A DNA stretch of 64,000 bases, taken from Ignavibacteria bacterium (lineage in GTDB: Bacteria; Bacteroidota; Ignavibacteria; Ignavibacteriales; Melioribacteraceae). Shown in pieces: positions 18,267 through 26,839 of the stretch. The stretch's first letter is position 1; every line of letters begins with the position of its first letter. The position numbers and the translations under genes were made by a program. Location: NCBI GenBank assembly GCA_009773205.1, contig WPAE01000007.1, positions 62,001-126,000 of the forward strand. Reading direction: 5' to 3'. Below the pieces are notes generated by a model that saw only the letters and a list, made by a program, of their open reading frames with translations, made no database searches and was not told the DNA's origin.

Positions 18267-18391
18267 AATTATTTCTCTTTGTTAACCTTAAATTATCTTT
18301 TGATGCCGAGTAAAATAACGAATTGGGAAATATTAAACGAATGTATTTGAAATGCTTTTTCCTATGATCTTTTTCAATTTAATTTGAAACA

Positions 18392-20038
18392 TTACCTTAA
18401 AAAGCTCCAGCCCTGAATTATAGGGAACCTTCTTCCATATCCAAAAGCCTTTGTTGAAACACGTAATACCGGGGCTGCCTGCTTACGTTTGAACTCGTTT
18501 ATATCTACTAATCGTAAAACCTTTTTTACCAAACTTTCGTTCCCAATTTTTTTTGCTATTTCCGAATACTCTTTTTGTTCTTCCAAATACATTTTCAAAA
18601 TTGAGTCTAATAAATCATAAGGCGGAAGTGAATCTTGATCGGTTTGGTTCGGTCTTAACTCAGCCGATGGTGCTTTTTCGATAATCTCACTCGGAATTAT
18701 TTCCTTTTCTTTGTTTATGTATTGAGCTATTTGGTAAATCTGAGTTTTGTAAACATCGCCAATAACAGCAAGAGCGCCACACATATCTCCATAAAGCGTT
18801 GCGTAGCCAGTTGCAATTTCAGATTTATTTCCGGTTGTGCAGAGTAAATAACCGTGTTTATTGCTAAGAGCCATCAGATACATTCCGCGAACTCTTGATT
18901 GTAGGTTTTCTTCTGTTACATCTTCTTCCTTTCCGTAGAAAGATTCGCTTAGCATTTCAAGTGTTTTATCTACAACCTCTTGTATTGAAATTTTATCTGA
19001 TGAGATGCCTAGATTTTCTATTAGTTTCTCAGAATCTTCAATGCTGCCTTCACTTGAATACTTTGAAGGCATCATTACAACATGAACATTTTCTTTACCG
19101 AATGCTTTTACGGCTAAGTATGCAACTATCGCAGAATCAATTCCTCCGCTTAACCCAATCAATGCTTGTTTGAATCCGGTTTTTCGAGCGTAATCTCTTA
19201 ATCCTAAAATCAGCGCTGCTGTAACTTCTTCAGCAAAATTACCCTCAACATTTTTAATTGATTCGTAGTTCTTGTTCGTATCGAAAACGAAATAATCTTC
19301 TTCATACTTTTTGCCAAGTATGCAAAGCTGCCCATCTTTATCAAAACACATACTTGCGCCGTCAAAAATCAATTCTGTTTGAGCGCCAACACCGCACGCG
19401 TAAACCAAAGGAAGTTTATCATCGCTTGTAAGTTTGGAAAGCATTTTGAATCTTTCTATGCGTTTACCGTAAGCGTATGGACTTGCAGAAATGTTTATTA
19501 AAATTTCTGCACCATCATCGTAAAGTTTCTTTATTGGATCTACCGGATAGCGAAGATGCTTCCAATAATCTGCATCGTTCCAGATGTCTTCGCAGATCGA
19601 AATTCCTAACTTTTTGCCCTTGAACTCAAAAACAGAAATATTCTTTGCTGGTTCAAAATATCTTACTTCATCAAACACATCATAGTTAGGTATCAGAGTT
19701 TTGTGTTGTACAAACTGAATCTTTCCATCAAAGCATAACAAAGCCGAGTTGTAAACATTTGTTCCAATATTGTCTTCAAATGTTTCTGTAATTGAACCGA
19801 AAAGTAATCCAACTTCTATAGTATCAGAAGCAATTTCTTCAGCAGCTAATTTAACCGCGCTTCTAAATTCTTTCTTTTCTACCAAATCTAAAGGTGGATA
19901 GCCGCACAAAAACAATTCCGGGAGGACAACCAAATCTGCCTTATTATTTACTGCTAAATTGTAACCGTTAAGAATTTTATCTTTGTTACCTTTCAAATCC
20001 CCAATAATTGGATTGTACTGACAGACCGCAATTTTCAT
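18392..20038 (-). CDS. nadE: Glutamine-dependent NAD+ synthetase
   Basis: Last step of NAD synthesis: amidation of deamido-NAD with ammonia from glutamine. 548 residues with two domains. The N-terminal nitrilase-type glutaminase (1 to about 260) has Glu in VVLPELFLCGYPP, Lys in HKTLIPNY and the Cys nucleophile in GISICEDIW. The C-terminal synthetase has the P-loop LSGGIDSAIVA and later TTGNKSEIATGYATLYGDMCG. It stands alone, divergent from pspC across 130 bp. Confidence 0.94.
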   Translation of the reverse strand: MKIAVCQYNPIIGDLKGNKDKILNGYNLAVNNKADLVVLPELFLCGYPPLDLVEKKEFRSAVKLAAEEIASDTIEVGLLFGSITETFEDNIGTNVYNSALLCFDGKIQFVQHKTLIPNYDVFDEVRYFEPAKNISVFEFKGKKLGISICEDIWNDADYWKHLRYPVDPIKKLYDDGAEILINISASPYAYGKRIERFKMLSKLTSDDKLPLVYACGVGAQTELIFDGASMCFDKDGQLCILGKKYEEDYFVFDTNKNYESIKNVEGNFAEEVTAALILGLRDYARKTGFKQALIGLSGGIDSAIVAYLAVKAFGKENVHVVMMPSKYSSEGSIEDSEKLIENLGISSDKISIQEVVDKTLEMLSESFYGKEEDVTEENLQSRVRGMYLMALSNKHGYLLCTTGNKSEIATGYATLYGDMCGALAVIGDVYKTQIYQIAQYINKEKEIIPSEIIEKAPSAELRPNQTDQDSLPPYDLLDSILKMYLEEQKEYSEIAKKIGNESLVKKVLRLVDINEFKRKQAAPVLRVSTKAFGYGRRFPIIQGWSFLR

Positions 20039-20171
20039 TAATCTAATCTATTCTTTTAATTTAGCGAAAGTTAGCAAGAAGGTTAGTATTTTCAAATGCA
20101 GTGTAATTAGTTTTGTAAAACATTTTCCTTATTATAACGTCTTAATAACCGAACAGCTAAAAGGTGGAGTT

Positions 20172-20621
20172 ATGAAAGAAAGATTATTCCGTTCAAGAAA
20201 ATCAAGAGTGATAGGCGGAGTTGCAGGCGGATTGGCTCAATATTTCAGTATTGATCCTGTAATTGTTAGAATACTTTTTGTTGTACTAACAATAATGCAT
20301 GGTATGGGTTTAGTAATTTATATCATACTTTGGATTGCCGTTCCAGAAGAACCATTTGCTCAAGCCTACGGCATTAATCCAGAAGGCGCGGATAAACCCG
20401 ATGGCTCTGATGTAAAATTTGAAAACTTAAATACCGATGCTCTTCAAGCCGAGCCTAAAAAGTCCGGAAACGGGAGAATTATTGCAGGTTCAATCTTAAT
20501 TTTAATTGGAGTAATTTTTTTCTTGGAAAGATTTGTTACTTCTTTTGATTTCGGCGATATATTCCCGTTCGTTTTTGTAATAGTTGGCATTGCATTGATA
20601 TTGAACTCAATTAAAAAGTGA
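20172..20621 (+). CDS. PspC-domain membrane protein
   Basis: 149 residues. The N-terminal PspC domain (1-60) starts with basic RLFRSRKSRVIGGVAGGLAQYF and a membrane helix ending in WIAVPEEP. A hydrophilic linker (about 61-100) precedes two short helices at the C-terminus. PspC proteins act in envelope-stress responses, but no PspA or PspF gene is adjacent. The ribosome-binding site GGTGGAG is strong. It is immediately followed by a gene with a LiaF-like layout, a common bacterial pairing. Confidence 0.8.
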   Translation: MKERLFRSRKSRVIGGVAGGLAQYFSIDPVIVRILFVVLTIMHGMGLVIYIILWIAVPEEPFAQAYGINPEGADKPDGSDVKFENLNTDALQAEPKKSGNGRIIAGSILILIGVIFFLERFVTSFDFGDIFPFVFVIVGIALILNSIKK

Positions 20622-20629
20622 GGCTTGAA

Positions 20630-21529
20630 ATGAAAAGCGGACAAATGTTTTGGGGCTTTTTTCTTTTAACTCTTGGAGCATTGTTTTTATTAGTTAAATA
20701 CGATGCTATAGTTAGTTCGTTCGATTTTATTTGGGATATTTGGCCATTGATTTTTGTTTTCTGGGGCGCAATGGTAATTTTCAAACAAACTGTTGCGCGA
20801 CCAATTATCAACGCAGCGTTCGGTATTTTTCTAGCTCTGTTAATCTTTGGATTATTTAACAATCTTTTTGGCTGTTTCAATTTCGAATTTGATGAAACCG
20901 ATAGATTTGCAGAAACTTACAGCCAAGAATATGATGCCTCAATTAAAACAGCAAACTTGCAAATTGATGCCGGTGCCGGAATGTTTACAATTAATGATAC
21001 AACTTCAAATCTGGTAGATGCTAAAGCGCACGGTATTTTGGGCGAGTATGATTTTCATTGCGAGCAGGCTGATTCGGTTGCAAATATTGATTTTCATATG
21101 CATACAAAGAATTTTAATCTTTTCAGGAATAAAATCCGAAATCAGTTGAATGTACGGCTAAACCCTAAAGTTGCGTGGGACTTTGATATTAATCTTGGCG
21201 CTTCAAAATCTAAGTTCGATCTTACACAATTTGATGTAAGAAGTTTTAGTTTAGAAACCGGCGCTACTAGCACAAAAATTAAATTTGGTGATAGAAGCCA
21301 AGAAACTAATGTTGATATTAAAATGGGCGCTGCAAGTTTAACTTTGGAAATTCCTCAAACTGTAGGTGCAGAGATTAACTCCAGCATGGCTTTGGTTGCA
21401 AAAAGTTTTGACGGCTTTAACAAAAAAAGCAACGGATATTATTCAACAGATAATTTTGATTCAGCAAAAAAGAAAATTAAAATTAATGTAGATGGTGGAG
21501 TTTCTTCGTTTAATATTTACCGCTACTAA
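20630..21529 (+). CDS. Membrane protein with C-terminal toastrack/LiaF-like beta domain
   Basis: About 299 residues. Three to four hydrophobic helices occupy residues 5-85 (DUF5668/LiaF-TM-like, with FWGFFLLTLGALFLL). A long beta-rich segment (about 95-299) follows with regularly alternating residues and Gly turns, as in DUF4097/LiaF 'toastrack' adhesin-like domains. I use ATG 20630 because GAGG sits six bases upstream, inside the previous stop region; a GTG at 20618 overlaps the pspC stop. Probably an envelope-stress sensor or modulator acting with the PspC protein; the specific role is unknown. Confidence 0.65.
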   Translation: MKSGQMFWGFFLLTLGALFLLVKYDAIVSSFDFIWDIWPLIFVFWGAMVIFKQTVARPIINAAFGIFLALLIFGLFNNLFGCFNFEFDETDRFAETYSQEYDASIKTANLQIDAGAGMFTINDTTSNLVDAKAHGILGEYDFHCEQADSVANIDFHMHTKNFNLFRNKIRNQLNVRLNPKVAWDFDINLGASKSKFDLTQFDVRSFSLETGATSTKIKFGDRSQETNVDIKMGAASLTLEIPQTVGAEINSSMALVAKSFDGFNKKSNGYYSTDNFDSAKKKIKINVDGGVSSFNIYRY

Positions 21530-21542
21530 GACTTTTTGTTGG

Positions 21543-21884
21543 TCACTTTTTTTTTGAAAGCACTTTTGAAGGAATCCAAAGGTGCTTTTTCAATTCAACG
21601 TAACCTTCCTTATCAAAGGTAATGCCTTCGGATTTCAATAAGTTTTCCATCAACATAGGATCGCCAAAATGAACTTTACCTGTAAGTGCGCCGAATCTGT
21701 TTACAACTCTGTGACAAGGAAGGTTTGATGCACTTGCCCCATTTAACGCCCACCCAACTGTTCTAGCCGCAGATTTAATACCGCACGCTTCTGCAACTAA
21801 ACCATAAGTTGTAACTTTCCCTTTTGGAATCGTTGCAACTAATTTATATACTCTATCAAAAAAATCTTGTTTCTTCTTCACCAA
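21543..21884 (-). CDS. MGMT-family DNA-binding domain protein (alkyltransferase-like, catalytic Cys present)
   Basis: 113 residues, corresponding to only the C-terminal domain of O6-methylguanine-DNA methyltransferase. The helix-turn-helix and arginine-finger region (GKVTTYGLVAEACGIKSAARTVGWALNG) and the active site PCHRVVN are visible. Alkyltransferase-like (ATL) proteins of this size usually have Trp in place of the Cys; here the Cys is kept, so genuine dealkylation is possible. Last gene of the minus-strand group ending with yjbQ, 34 bp downstream of it. Confidence 0.85.
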   Translation of the reverse strand: MVKKKQDFFDRVYKLVATIPKGKVTTYGLVAEACGIKSAARTVGWALNGASASNLPCHRVVNRFGALTGKVHFGDPMLMENLLKSEGITFDKEGYVELKKHLWIPSKVLSKKK

Positions 21885-21918
21885 TTCTCAACTCACAATT
21901 TTCAATTCAAAAATTCCT

Positions 21919-22332
21919 CTACTCGCCCATCACTTTAATTACAAGTCTCTTCCTTCTTTGCCCGTCAAACTCTGCATAGTAAACTTGCTGCCAAGGACCA
22001 AAATCGAGCTTACCATTTGTAACTGGAATAATCACTTCGTGATGAATAAGCAGACTCTTTAAATGTGCGTCGCCATTATCTTCGCCTGTTCTGTGATGTC
22101 TATAATCTGCTTTGAATGGAGCGAGCTTTTCTAACCATTCATCAATATCTTGAATCAACCCGTTTTCAGCATCGTTTACATAAACGCCTGCTGTAATGTG
22201 CATAGCAGAGACTAAAATCATTCCTTCTTTAATTTCACTTTTCTGCAAAGATTTTTCTACTTCAAGAGTAATATTGATATACTCTCTCTTCTTTGAAGTA
22301 TTAAACCAAATATATTCAGTAAGCGTTTTCAT
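21919..22332 (-). CDS. YjbQ-family protein (UPF0047, secondary thiamine-phosphate synthase type)
   Basis: About 137 residues. The conserved histidine/acid pocket is present: [26 protein letters not shown] and [28 protein letters not shown]. The family forms small trimers and has weak thiamine-phosphate synthase activity in E. coli; its true physiological role is unsettled. I use ATG 22332, preceded by GGAG six bases upstream; its A overlaps the TAA stop of the broken gene upstream (TAATG), so the two were once translationally coupled. Confidence 0.85.
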   Translation of the reverse strand: MKTLTEYIWFNTSKKREYINITLEVEKSLQKSEIKEGMILVSAMHITAGVYVNDAENGLIQDIDEWLEKLAPFKADYRHHRTGEDNGDAHLKSLLIHHEVIIPVTNGKLDFGPWQQVYYAEFDGQRRKRLVIKVMGE

Positions 22333-22667
22333 TAATGACTCCAAAAATTTTCTGTTGCAATAGCTAACCGCTCTCCATGCGTTTTAATCAACTTCTTAGA
22401 AATATCGGGATACATTCTGATATTTCATCCAACTCACCGGGAATAATTAACAAACTAGAATCTGCAAGTGCTTTAATATCGGCAGTTCTTGGTTTTTTCA
22501 AAATTAAGCTCATTTCTCCAACAATTTCGCCGGGTTTCTTAAACTGTCAATCTTATTTCCATTCTTGTAGATGCCTATTTTCCCATCAACAAGCACAAAA
22601 AACATTTTGCATTCTCACCTTCTTTAGCAATCATTTCGCCGGAAATAAAGTGCTTCATCGAAGACAT
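22332..22667 (-). pseudogene. Broken cyclic-nucleotide-binding domain protein (three frameshifts)
   Basis: Reading three frames in turn on the minus strand gives a coherent cNMP-binding (cupin) domain: KHFISGEMIAKEGENAK, then MFFVLVDGKIGIYKNGNKI, then PGEIVGEMSLILKKPRTADI followed by ALADSSLLIIPGELDEIS, then [18 protein letters not shown]. Frame changes fall near 22605, 22545 and 22407. The order GEMIAKEG, FFVLVDGKIGIY, PGEIVGEMSLI, RTADIKA is the canonical CRP-fold order. Its stop overlaps the yjbQ start, so it once belonged to this operon. Sequencing errors could cause single shifts, but three in 330 bp suggest a true pseudogene. Confidence 0.85.
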
Positions 22668-22678
22668 AATTAACCAAG

Positions 22679-23780
22679 TTAGTTATGAGAGAACTTTAGC
22701 AAAAATTCTCTAATAAAATTATTTAACTCGCCACCCATTACACCTTGAACATCGGAAGTTTCCCAGTTTGTTCTATGATCTTTAACCATATTGTAAGGAT
22801 GAAATACATAAGAACGTATCTGGCTTCCCCATTCAATTTTCATTTTACCTTTTTCTATTTCGTTAGCTTCAGCTTGCTGCTTCTCTAATTCTATCTGATA
22901 AAGTTTCGACTTTAGCATCTTGAACGCATTAGTTTTGTTCTGAATTTGAGAGCGTTCTGATTGACATGCAGCAACAGTATTTGTTGGGATGTGGGTAATT
23001 CTTACAGCAGTTTCTACTTTGTTTACATTCTGTCCCCCTTTTCCACCAGCTCGGTAAGTATCAATTCTTAAATCTGCAGGGTTAATCTCAATTTCAATTG
23101 TATCATCAACTTCCGGTATAACAAATACCGAAGCAAAAGATGTATGCCTTCTTTTGTTTGCATCGAAAGGAGAAATTCTTACTAAACGATGAACACCATT
23201 TTCCGCTTTCATGTATCCGTAAGCAAAATCCCCGGATACTTCTATAGTAGCACTTTTAATTCCAGCACCGTCTCCGTCAAGCCAATCAACGACATTCATT
23301 TTGTAACCGTTCTGTTCGCCCCAGCGCAAATACATTCTCATTAACATTTGCGCCCAGTCTTGGGCTTCAGTTCCACCTGCACCAGAGTGAATTGTAAGAA
23401 TGCAATTTTTATCATCATCTTTGCCCGCAAGCATGCTCTTCAATTCAAAATCAATGTAAGATTTTTCGAGCAATGAAATTTCCGTCTCAATTTCGGAAGT
23501 TAAACTTTCATCCTGGTCTGCTTCAGCTAACTCAATAAACTCAATCAAATTTGTGAGTTGCCCGTTTAATTTATTCCAGGCATCAACCCACACTTGTAGC
23601 GATTTTGATTTTTGCAGTAATGATTGTGCGGCTCTTTGGTCGTTCCAGAAATTTGGCGCTTCCGATTGAAGTCTGGCAGATTCTATCTCTTTTTCTTTAT
23701 CATCTAACTTAAAGATAACCTCGTAGATTGGTAATCTTAGTTCCGAAATCTTTGACACGCTTTAATTGTTCTTCAAACAT
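22679..23780 (-). CDS. prfB: Peptide chain release factor 2, with programmed +1 frameshift
   Basis: Recognises UGA/UAA stop codons. The main frame carries the stop-reading motif SPF ([15 protein letters not shown]) and the catalytic GGQ ([17 protein letters not shown]). Its annotatable start at GTG 23758 is misleading. Upstream, ATG 23780 with GGAG begins a 23-codon frame [23 protein letters not shown] that stops at TAA (23709-23711). A +1 slip at CTT-TAA-G continues as [10 protein letters not shown], giving 366 residues, the usual RF2 length. GAGGT three bases upstream of CTT is the stimulatory Shine-Dalgarno-like element, as in E. coli. The in-frame stop here is UAA rather than UGA. Confidence 0.93.
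23709..23722 (-). promoter_or_regulatory. RF2 +1 frameshift site (GAGGT-TAT-CTT-TAA-G)
   Basis: The minus strand reads CGAGGTTATCTTTAAG. CTT is codon 23 and TAA codon 24 of the frame starting at 23780. The sequence immediately 3' continues as the conserved RF2 coiled domain in the +1 frame. In known systems the slow decoding of the stop when RF2 is scarce allows slippage, giving autoregulation. Confidence 0.85.
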
Positions 23781-23829
23781 CTTTTCTCCATTTTTATATA
23801 AACGTGGGTACAAATTTACACTTATCTAA

Positions 23830-24753
23830 TCAGACTTTGAAACTCCCAGCAATTTCAGAAGCAATTTTGTCAATATCTTCGCTTCCTTCAACTTGAAGCC
23901 AATTTATTTTAGAACATGCTCTAAACCATGTCATCTGCTTTTTCGCGTAACGGCGTGTGTTCCTTTTTATTAGCTCAACGGCTCGTTCCAAATCAAATTC
24001 TCCATCTAAGTAAGAAATTATTTCTTTATAACCTACAGTATTAAGCGCGTAAAGTTCTTTTGAAAATCCCAACTTTAAAATTTCTTTTACTTCTTCAACC
24101 AAACCGTTTTCTACCATTATATCAACGCGTTTGTTGATGTTGTGGTAAAGCATTTTTCTTTTCCAGCTTAACCCAAATTGCACAAATTCAAAATCAATTT
24201 TTCTCACAAACTCTTTTTGATGCACCCAGATCGGTTTCCCGGTAAGATGAAATACTTCCAAAGAACGGATAACTCGTTTCCAGTTCTGAGGCAGCATTTC
24301 TTCAGCGCTTTTGGGATCAACCTTCTCTAGATTTTTATACAAATATTCGTTACCAAACTTTTCCCGCAACGCGTAAAGCTCGTTTCTGTATTCGAAATCT
24401 GTATCAACATTATTCATTATCCCATCAACTAAAGCTTTGATGTATAACCCGGAACCTCCTACAACTATTGGCGTTTTTCCTTCATCAAAAATTTTATTGA
24501 TCTTTTCTATTGCTCCCAGTTCAAACTTGCTTGCATTAAACACAACATCCGGCTCAAGTTCACCTATAAAATGATGTTTTACTTTTCCTAATTTCTCCTT
24601 GCTCGGTTTTGCAGTTCCAATATTTAGGTGCTTAAATACTTGCCTGCTGTCGGCAGAAATTATTTCCCCGTTTAGTTTTTGAGCGAGCGAAATTCCAACA
24701 TCCGTTTTACCGGCACAAGTTGGCCCTGCTATTATGCAAACTACTCTTTCCAT
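23830..24753 (-). CDS. miaA: tRNA dimethylallyltransferase
   Basis: Adds the dimethylallyl group to N6 of adenosine 37 in tRNAs reading UNN codons. 307 residues. The P-loop GPTCAGKTDVGISLA, the catalytic and substrate loops SADSRQVFKHLNIGTAKP and VGGSGLYIKALVDGI, and the C-terminal NTVGYKEI and RRYAKKQMTWFR motifs are all present. The start overlaps the end of pcm by 13 bp, and prfB begins 49 bp downstream, so the cluster groups translation-quality genes. Confidence 0.95.
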   Translation of the reverse strand: MERVVCIIAGPTCAGKTDVGISLAQKLNGEIISADSRQVFKHLNIGTAKPSKEKLGKVKHHFIGELEPDVVFNASKFELGAIEKINKIFDEGKTPIVVGGSGLYIKALVDGIMNNVDTDFEYRNELYALREKFGNEYLYKNLEKVDPKSAEEMLPQNWKRVIRSLEVFHLTGKPIWVHQKEFVRKIDFEFVQFGLSWKRKMLYHNINKRVDIMVENGLVEEVKEILKLGFSKELYALNTVGYKEIISYLDGEFDLERAVELIKRNTRRYAKKQMTWFRACSKINWLQVEGSEDIDKIASEIAGSFKV

Positions 24754-25376
24754 CCCTCTTTACCTATCAGTGGAACAAAAGCAAAGTAAGGTGCTTCCTT
24801 CACATCAAAATCATCTTCACTAAACTTTGTAATAATTTTCATTGTCTGCGTTGTTTTATCACCAACCGGAATTATCATCTTTCCATTAAGCACTAATTGT
24901 TTCATTAAATTTTGTGGAACTGCTGGCCCGCCGGCTGTAACAATAATTCCATCATAAGGAGCAAATTCGCTCCAGCCAATTGTACCATCGCTGCAGCGTG
25001 AAGCAATTTTATAACCGAGTTTATCAAATAATTTTAAAGTTTGGTTATACAAATCATATTGCCTCTCAATAGTAAAAACACGCGCGCCAAGTTCGAACAA
25101 AACCGCCGCTTGAAAGCCAGAGCCGGTCCCTATTTCTAAAATTTTTTGTCCAGGTTTCGGGTTTAATGCTTCTGTCATATATGCTACAGTGTACGGCTGT
25201 GAAATTGTCTGTCCTTGCCCAATTGGCAGGGCAACATCTTTGTAAGCGTTAAATCTCATTACCTCGGGAACAAACAAATGCCGCTCAACTTTTCTAAATG
25301 CAGCAAAGATGTTTTCGTTTTTGATTCCACGTGTTTTTAAAATCTGTATTAGTTCTTCTCTTTCTTTTTCAAACAT
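24741..25376 (-). CDS. pcm: Protein-L-isoaspartate O-methyltransferase
   Basis: Repairs isoaspartyl residues in aged proteins using SAM. 211 residues. The PCMT hallmarks are visible: PIGQGQTISQPYTVAYMTEAL, the SAM-binding motif ILEIGTGSGFQAAVL, the later VFTIERQYDLY and a C-terminal FVPLIGKEGW. First gene of the pcm-miaA-prfB-yjbQ-MGMT operon, divergent from the DUF2179-type gene. Confidence 0.94.
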   Translation of the reverse strand: MFEKEREELIQILKTRGIKNENIFAAFRKVERHLFVPEVMRFNAYKDVALPIGQGQTISQPYTVAYMTEALNPKPGQKILEIGTGSGFQAAVLFELGARVFTIERQYDLYNQTLKLFDKLGYKIASRCSDGTIGWSEFAPYDGIIVTAGGPAVPQNLMKQLVLNGKMIIPVGDKTTQTMKIITKFSEDDFDVKEAPYFAFVPLIGKEGWKE

Positions 25377-25446
25377 CTTTTTTCTTTTTAATTTTGCGAT
25401 GCAATTATAACGAATGTAATAGAATTTTATACATTGAGGCTAAAAA

Positions 25447-25965
25447 ATGATTGAGACCTTAGGCGGTGCGCTGTTGATAGCTATTATGAGAATTGCCGAT
25501 GTAACTATTGGCACTTTCCGAACAATTATGGTTGTACAAGGAAGAAAATATCAAGCAGCGGTGGCGGGATTTTTTGAAGTGTTAATATGGATTTTTGCTA
25601 TGCGCTTCATAGTTCAACATATGGATAATATGTACAACTTGCTTGGGTACGCAATTGGTTTTGCACTCGGAAATGTTCTTGGTATTTCGCTGGAACAAAG
25701 AGTAGCTCTTGGCTATGTTCAGGTGAATATAGTTTCTCAACAAAAAACAGATTCAATTGCTGCTACGCTTAGAGAAAAATGTTTTGGAGTTACAATTCTT
25801 CCCGGCGAAGGTAAATCTGGTGAAATTTCTATTTTGATTGCCATTATTAAACGAAAATTTCTAAAAGACTTAATGATTACTGTCGAATCAATTGATAAAA
25901 GAGCTTTCATTACAGTGCAAACTTCACATCCGTATCGTGGATTTATGCATGGTTCAAGAGTGTAA
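25447..25965 (+). CDS. DUF2179/UPF0316-type membrane protein (YebE-like)
   Basis: 172 residues: three hydrophobic helices (about 5-25, 40-55 and 65-80) with the family motifs RIADVTIGTFRTIMVVQGRK and AGFFEVLIWIF, then a soluble C-terminal domain containing GEGKSGEISILIAIIKRK (DUF2179). Family function is unknown; the C-terminal domain resembles that of YitT-type proteins. Monocistronic, followed by tRNA-Gly. Confidence 0.8.
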   Translation: MIETLGGALLIAIMRIADVTIGTFRTIMVVQGRKYQAAVAGFFEVLIWIFAMRFIVQHMDNMYNLLGYAIGFALGNVLGISLEQRVALGYVQVNIVSQQKTDSIAATLREKCFGVTILPGEGKSGEISILIAIIKRKFLKDLMITVESIDKRAFITVQTSHPYRGFMHGSRV

Positions 25966-26047
25966 AATTTTTAAGGCTAATTTGCTTGGAAATGGCAACA
26001 GTATTATATTTCGCCCGTCAAAAAATTGTTCATAGATAGTATGATTT

Positions 26048-26120
<73 letters not shown>

Positions 26121-26125
26121 CTCCT

Positions 26126-26152
26126 AATCCCGATCTGTTCGGGATTTTTTTT
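26126..26152 (+). terminator. Intrinsic terminator after tRNA-Gly
   Basis: AATCCCGA, loop TCTG, TTCGGGATT, then a run of T. It sits five bases after the tRNA 3' end and would separate tRNA-Gly from tRNA-Cys. Confidence 0.85.
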
Positions 26153-26242
26153 CTTTGCTCTATATATTACACTCTCAATTGTGAATTCCTCGCCTCGCTA
26201 AAGACGCGAGTCGAAGCGGGTCAATTTGCAATTACTTTACAA

Positions 26243-26316
26243 GGCGCTGTACCCAAGTGGCTTAAGGGGAAGCTCTGCAAAAGCTTTATTCGTCGGTTCG
26301 AATCCGACCGGCGCCT
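26243..26316 (+). tRNA. tRNA-Cys (GCA)
   Basis: 74 nt. The anticodon arm AAGCT-CTGCAAA-AGCTT gives anticodon GCA. Acceptor GGCGCTG pairs with CGGCGCC with one G-T wobble and the discriminator is T, as expected for Cys. T-arm GTCGGTTCGAATCCGAC is intact. A rearranged copy of its 3' half occurs about 304 bp downstream, after a broken GIY-YIG gene. Confidence 0.94.
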
Positions 26317-26337
26317 CAACTTTCCTAAACACATTCT

Positions 26338-26566
26338 ATGTACACCGTTTACATTCTTCTTAGTGAAAAGGACAAAAAAAAGATACATCGGCTTTACTAA
26401 CGATATCGAAAAGAGATTAACTCAACATAATTCCGGTCTTGTAACTTCTACAAGACATCGCCGACCTCTTAATTTGATCTACTCTGAAACTTTTGAAAGC
26501 AAAACTGATGCAATGAAACGGGAAAAAGAAATAAAGAATAAAAAAGGGAAATTTATTATAACTTGA
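26338..26566 (+). pseudogene. GIY-YIG endonuclease-like gene, copy 1 (frameshifted)
   Basis: The ATG at 26338, 22 bases after tRNA-Cys, opens VYILLSEKD, the GIY half of a small single-domain GIY-YIG (URI/UPF0213-type) protein. An 8-A run (26374-26381) shifts the frame; the other frame continues as RYIGFTNDIEKRLTQHNSG and LIYSETFESKTDAMKREKEIK to a TGA at 26566. The second copy has seven A residues at this spot and reads through, so the extra A is the lesion. The intact product would be about 76 residues. Slippage on the A run during transcription could still give some full-length product. Confidence 0.8.
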
Positions 26567-26616
26567 GGGGAAGCTCTGCAACCCCGAAACGAAGTTTCGG
26601 GGCGAATCCGACCGGC
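26567..26616 (+). pseudogene. Partial, rearranged tRNA-Cys copy
   Basis: GGGGAAGCTCTGCAA matches the D-arm end and anticodon stem-loop 5' part of tRNA-Cys, and GAATCCGACCGGCGCCT matches its T-arm and acceptor 3' part. In place of the middle portion stands a hairpin, CCCCGAAAC then GAAGTTTCGGGG. No cloverleaf can form, so this is a non-functional tRNA fragment carried in the duplicated unit. Confidence 0.8.
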
Positions 26617-26641
26617 GCCTCAACTTTCCTAAACATATTCT

Positions 26642-26839
26642 ATGTACACCGTTTACATTCTTCTTAGTGAAAAGGACAAAAAAAGATACATCGGCTTTAC
26701 TAACGATATCGAAAAGAGATTAACTCAACATAATTCCTGACTTGTAACTTCTACAAGACATCGCCGACCTCTTAATTTGATCTACTCTGAAACTTTTGAA
26801 AGCAAAACTGATGCAATGAAACGGGAAAAGAAATTAAAA
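26642..26839 (+). pseudogene. GIY-YIG endonuclease-like gene, copy 2 (nonsense mutation, interrupted)
   Basis: Nearly identical to copy 1 but with seven A residues, so GIY (VYILLS) and YIG (RYIGFTND) are in one frame. A TGA at 26738-26740 replaces the Gly codon seen in copy 1. The frame after it matches copy 1 until KREK, where the inverted repeat of an inserted element begins at 26840 and cuts off the end. Both copies are therefore dead, by different lesions. Confidence 0.8.

Noticed and set aside
22679-23758. prfB starting at GTG 23758
   Set aside because: This ignores the ATG at 23780 with a good ribosome-binding site and the conserved N-terminal MFEEQ...RGYL frame joined by +1 frameshifting.
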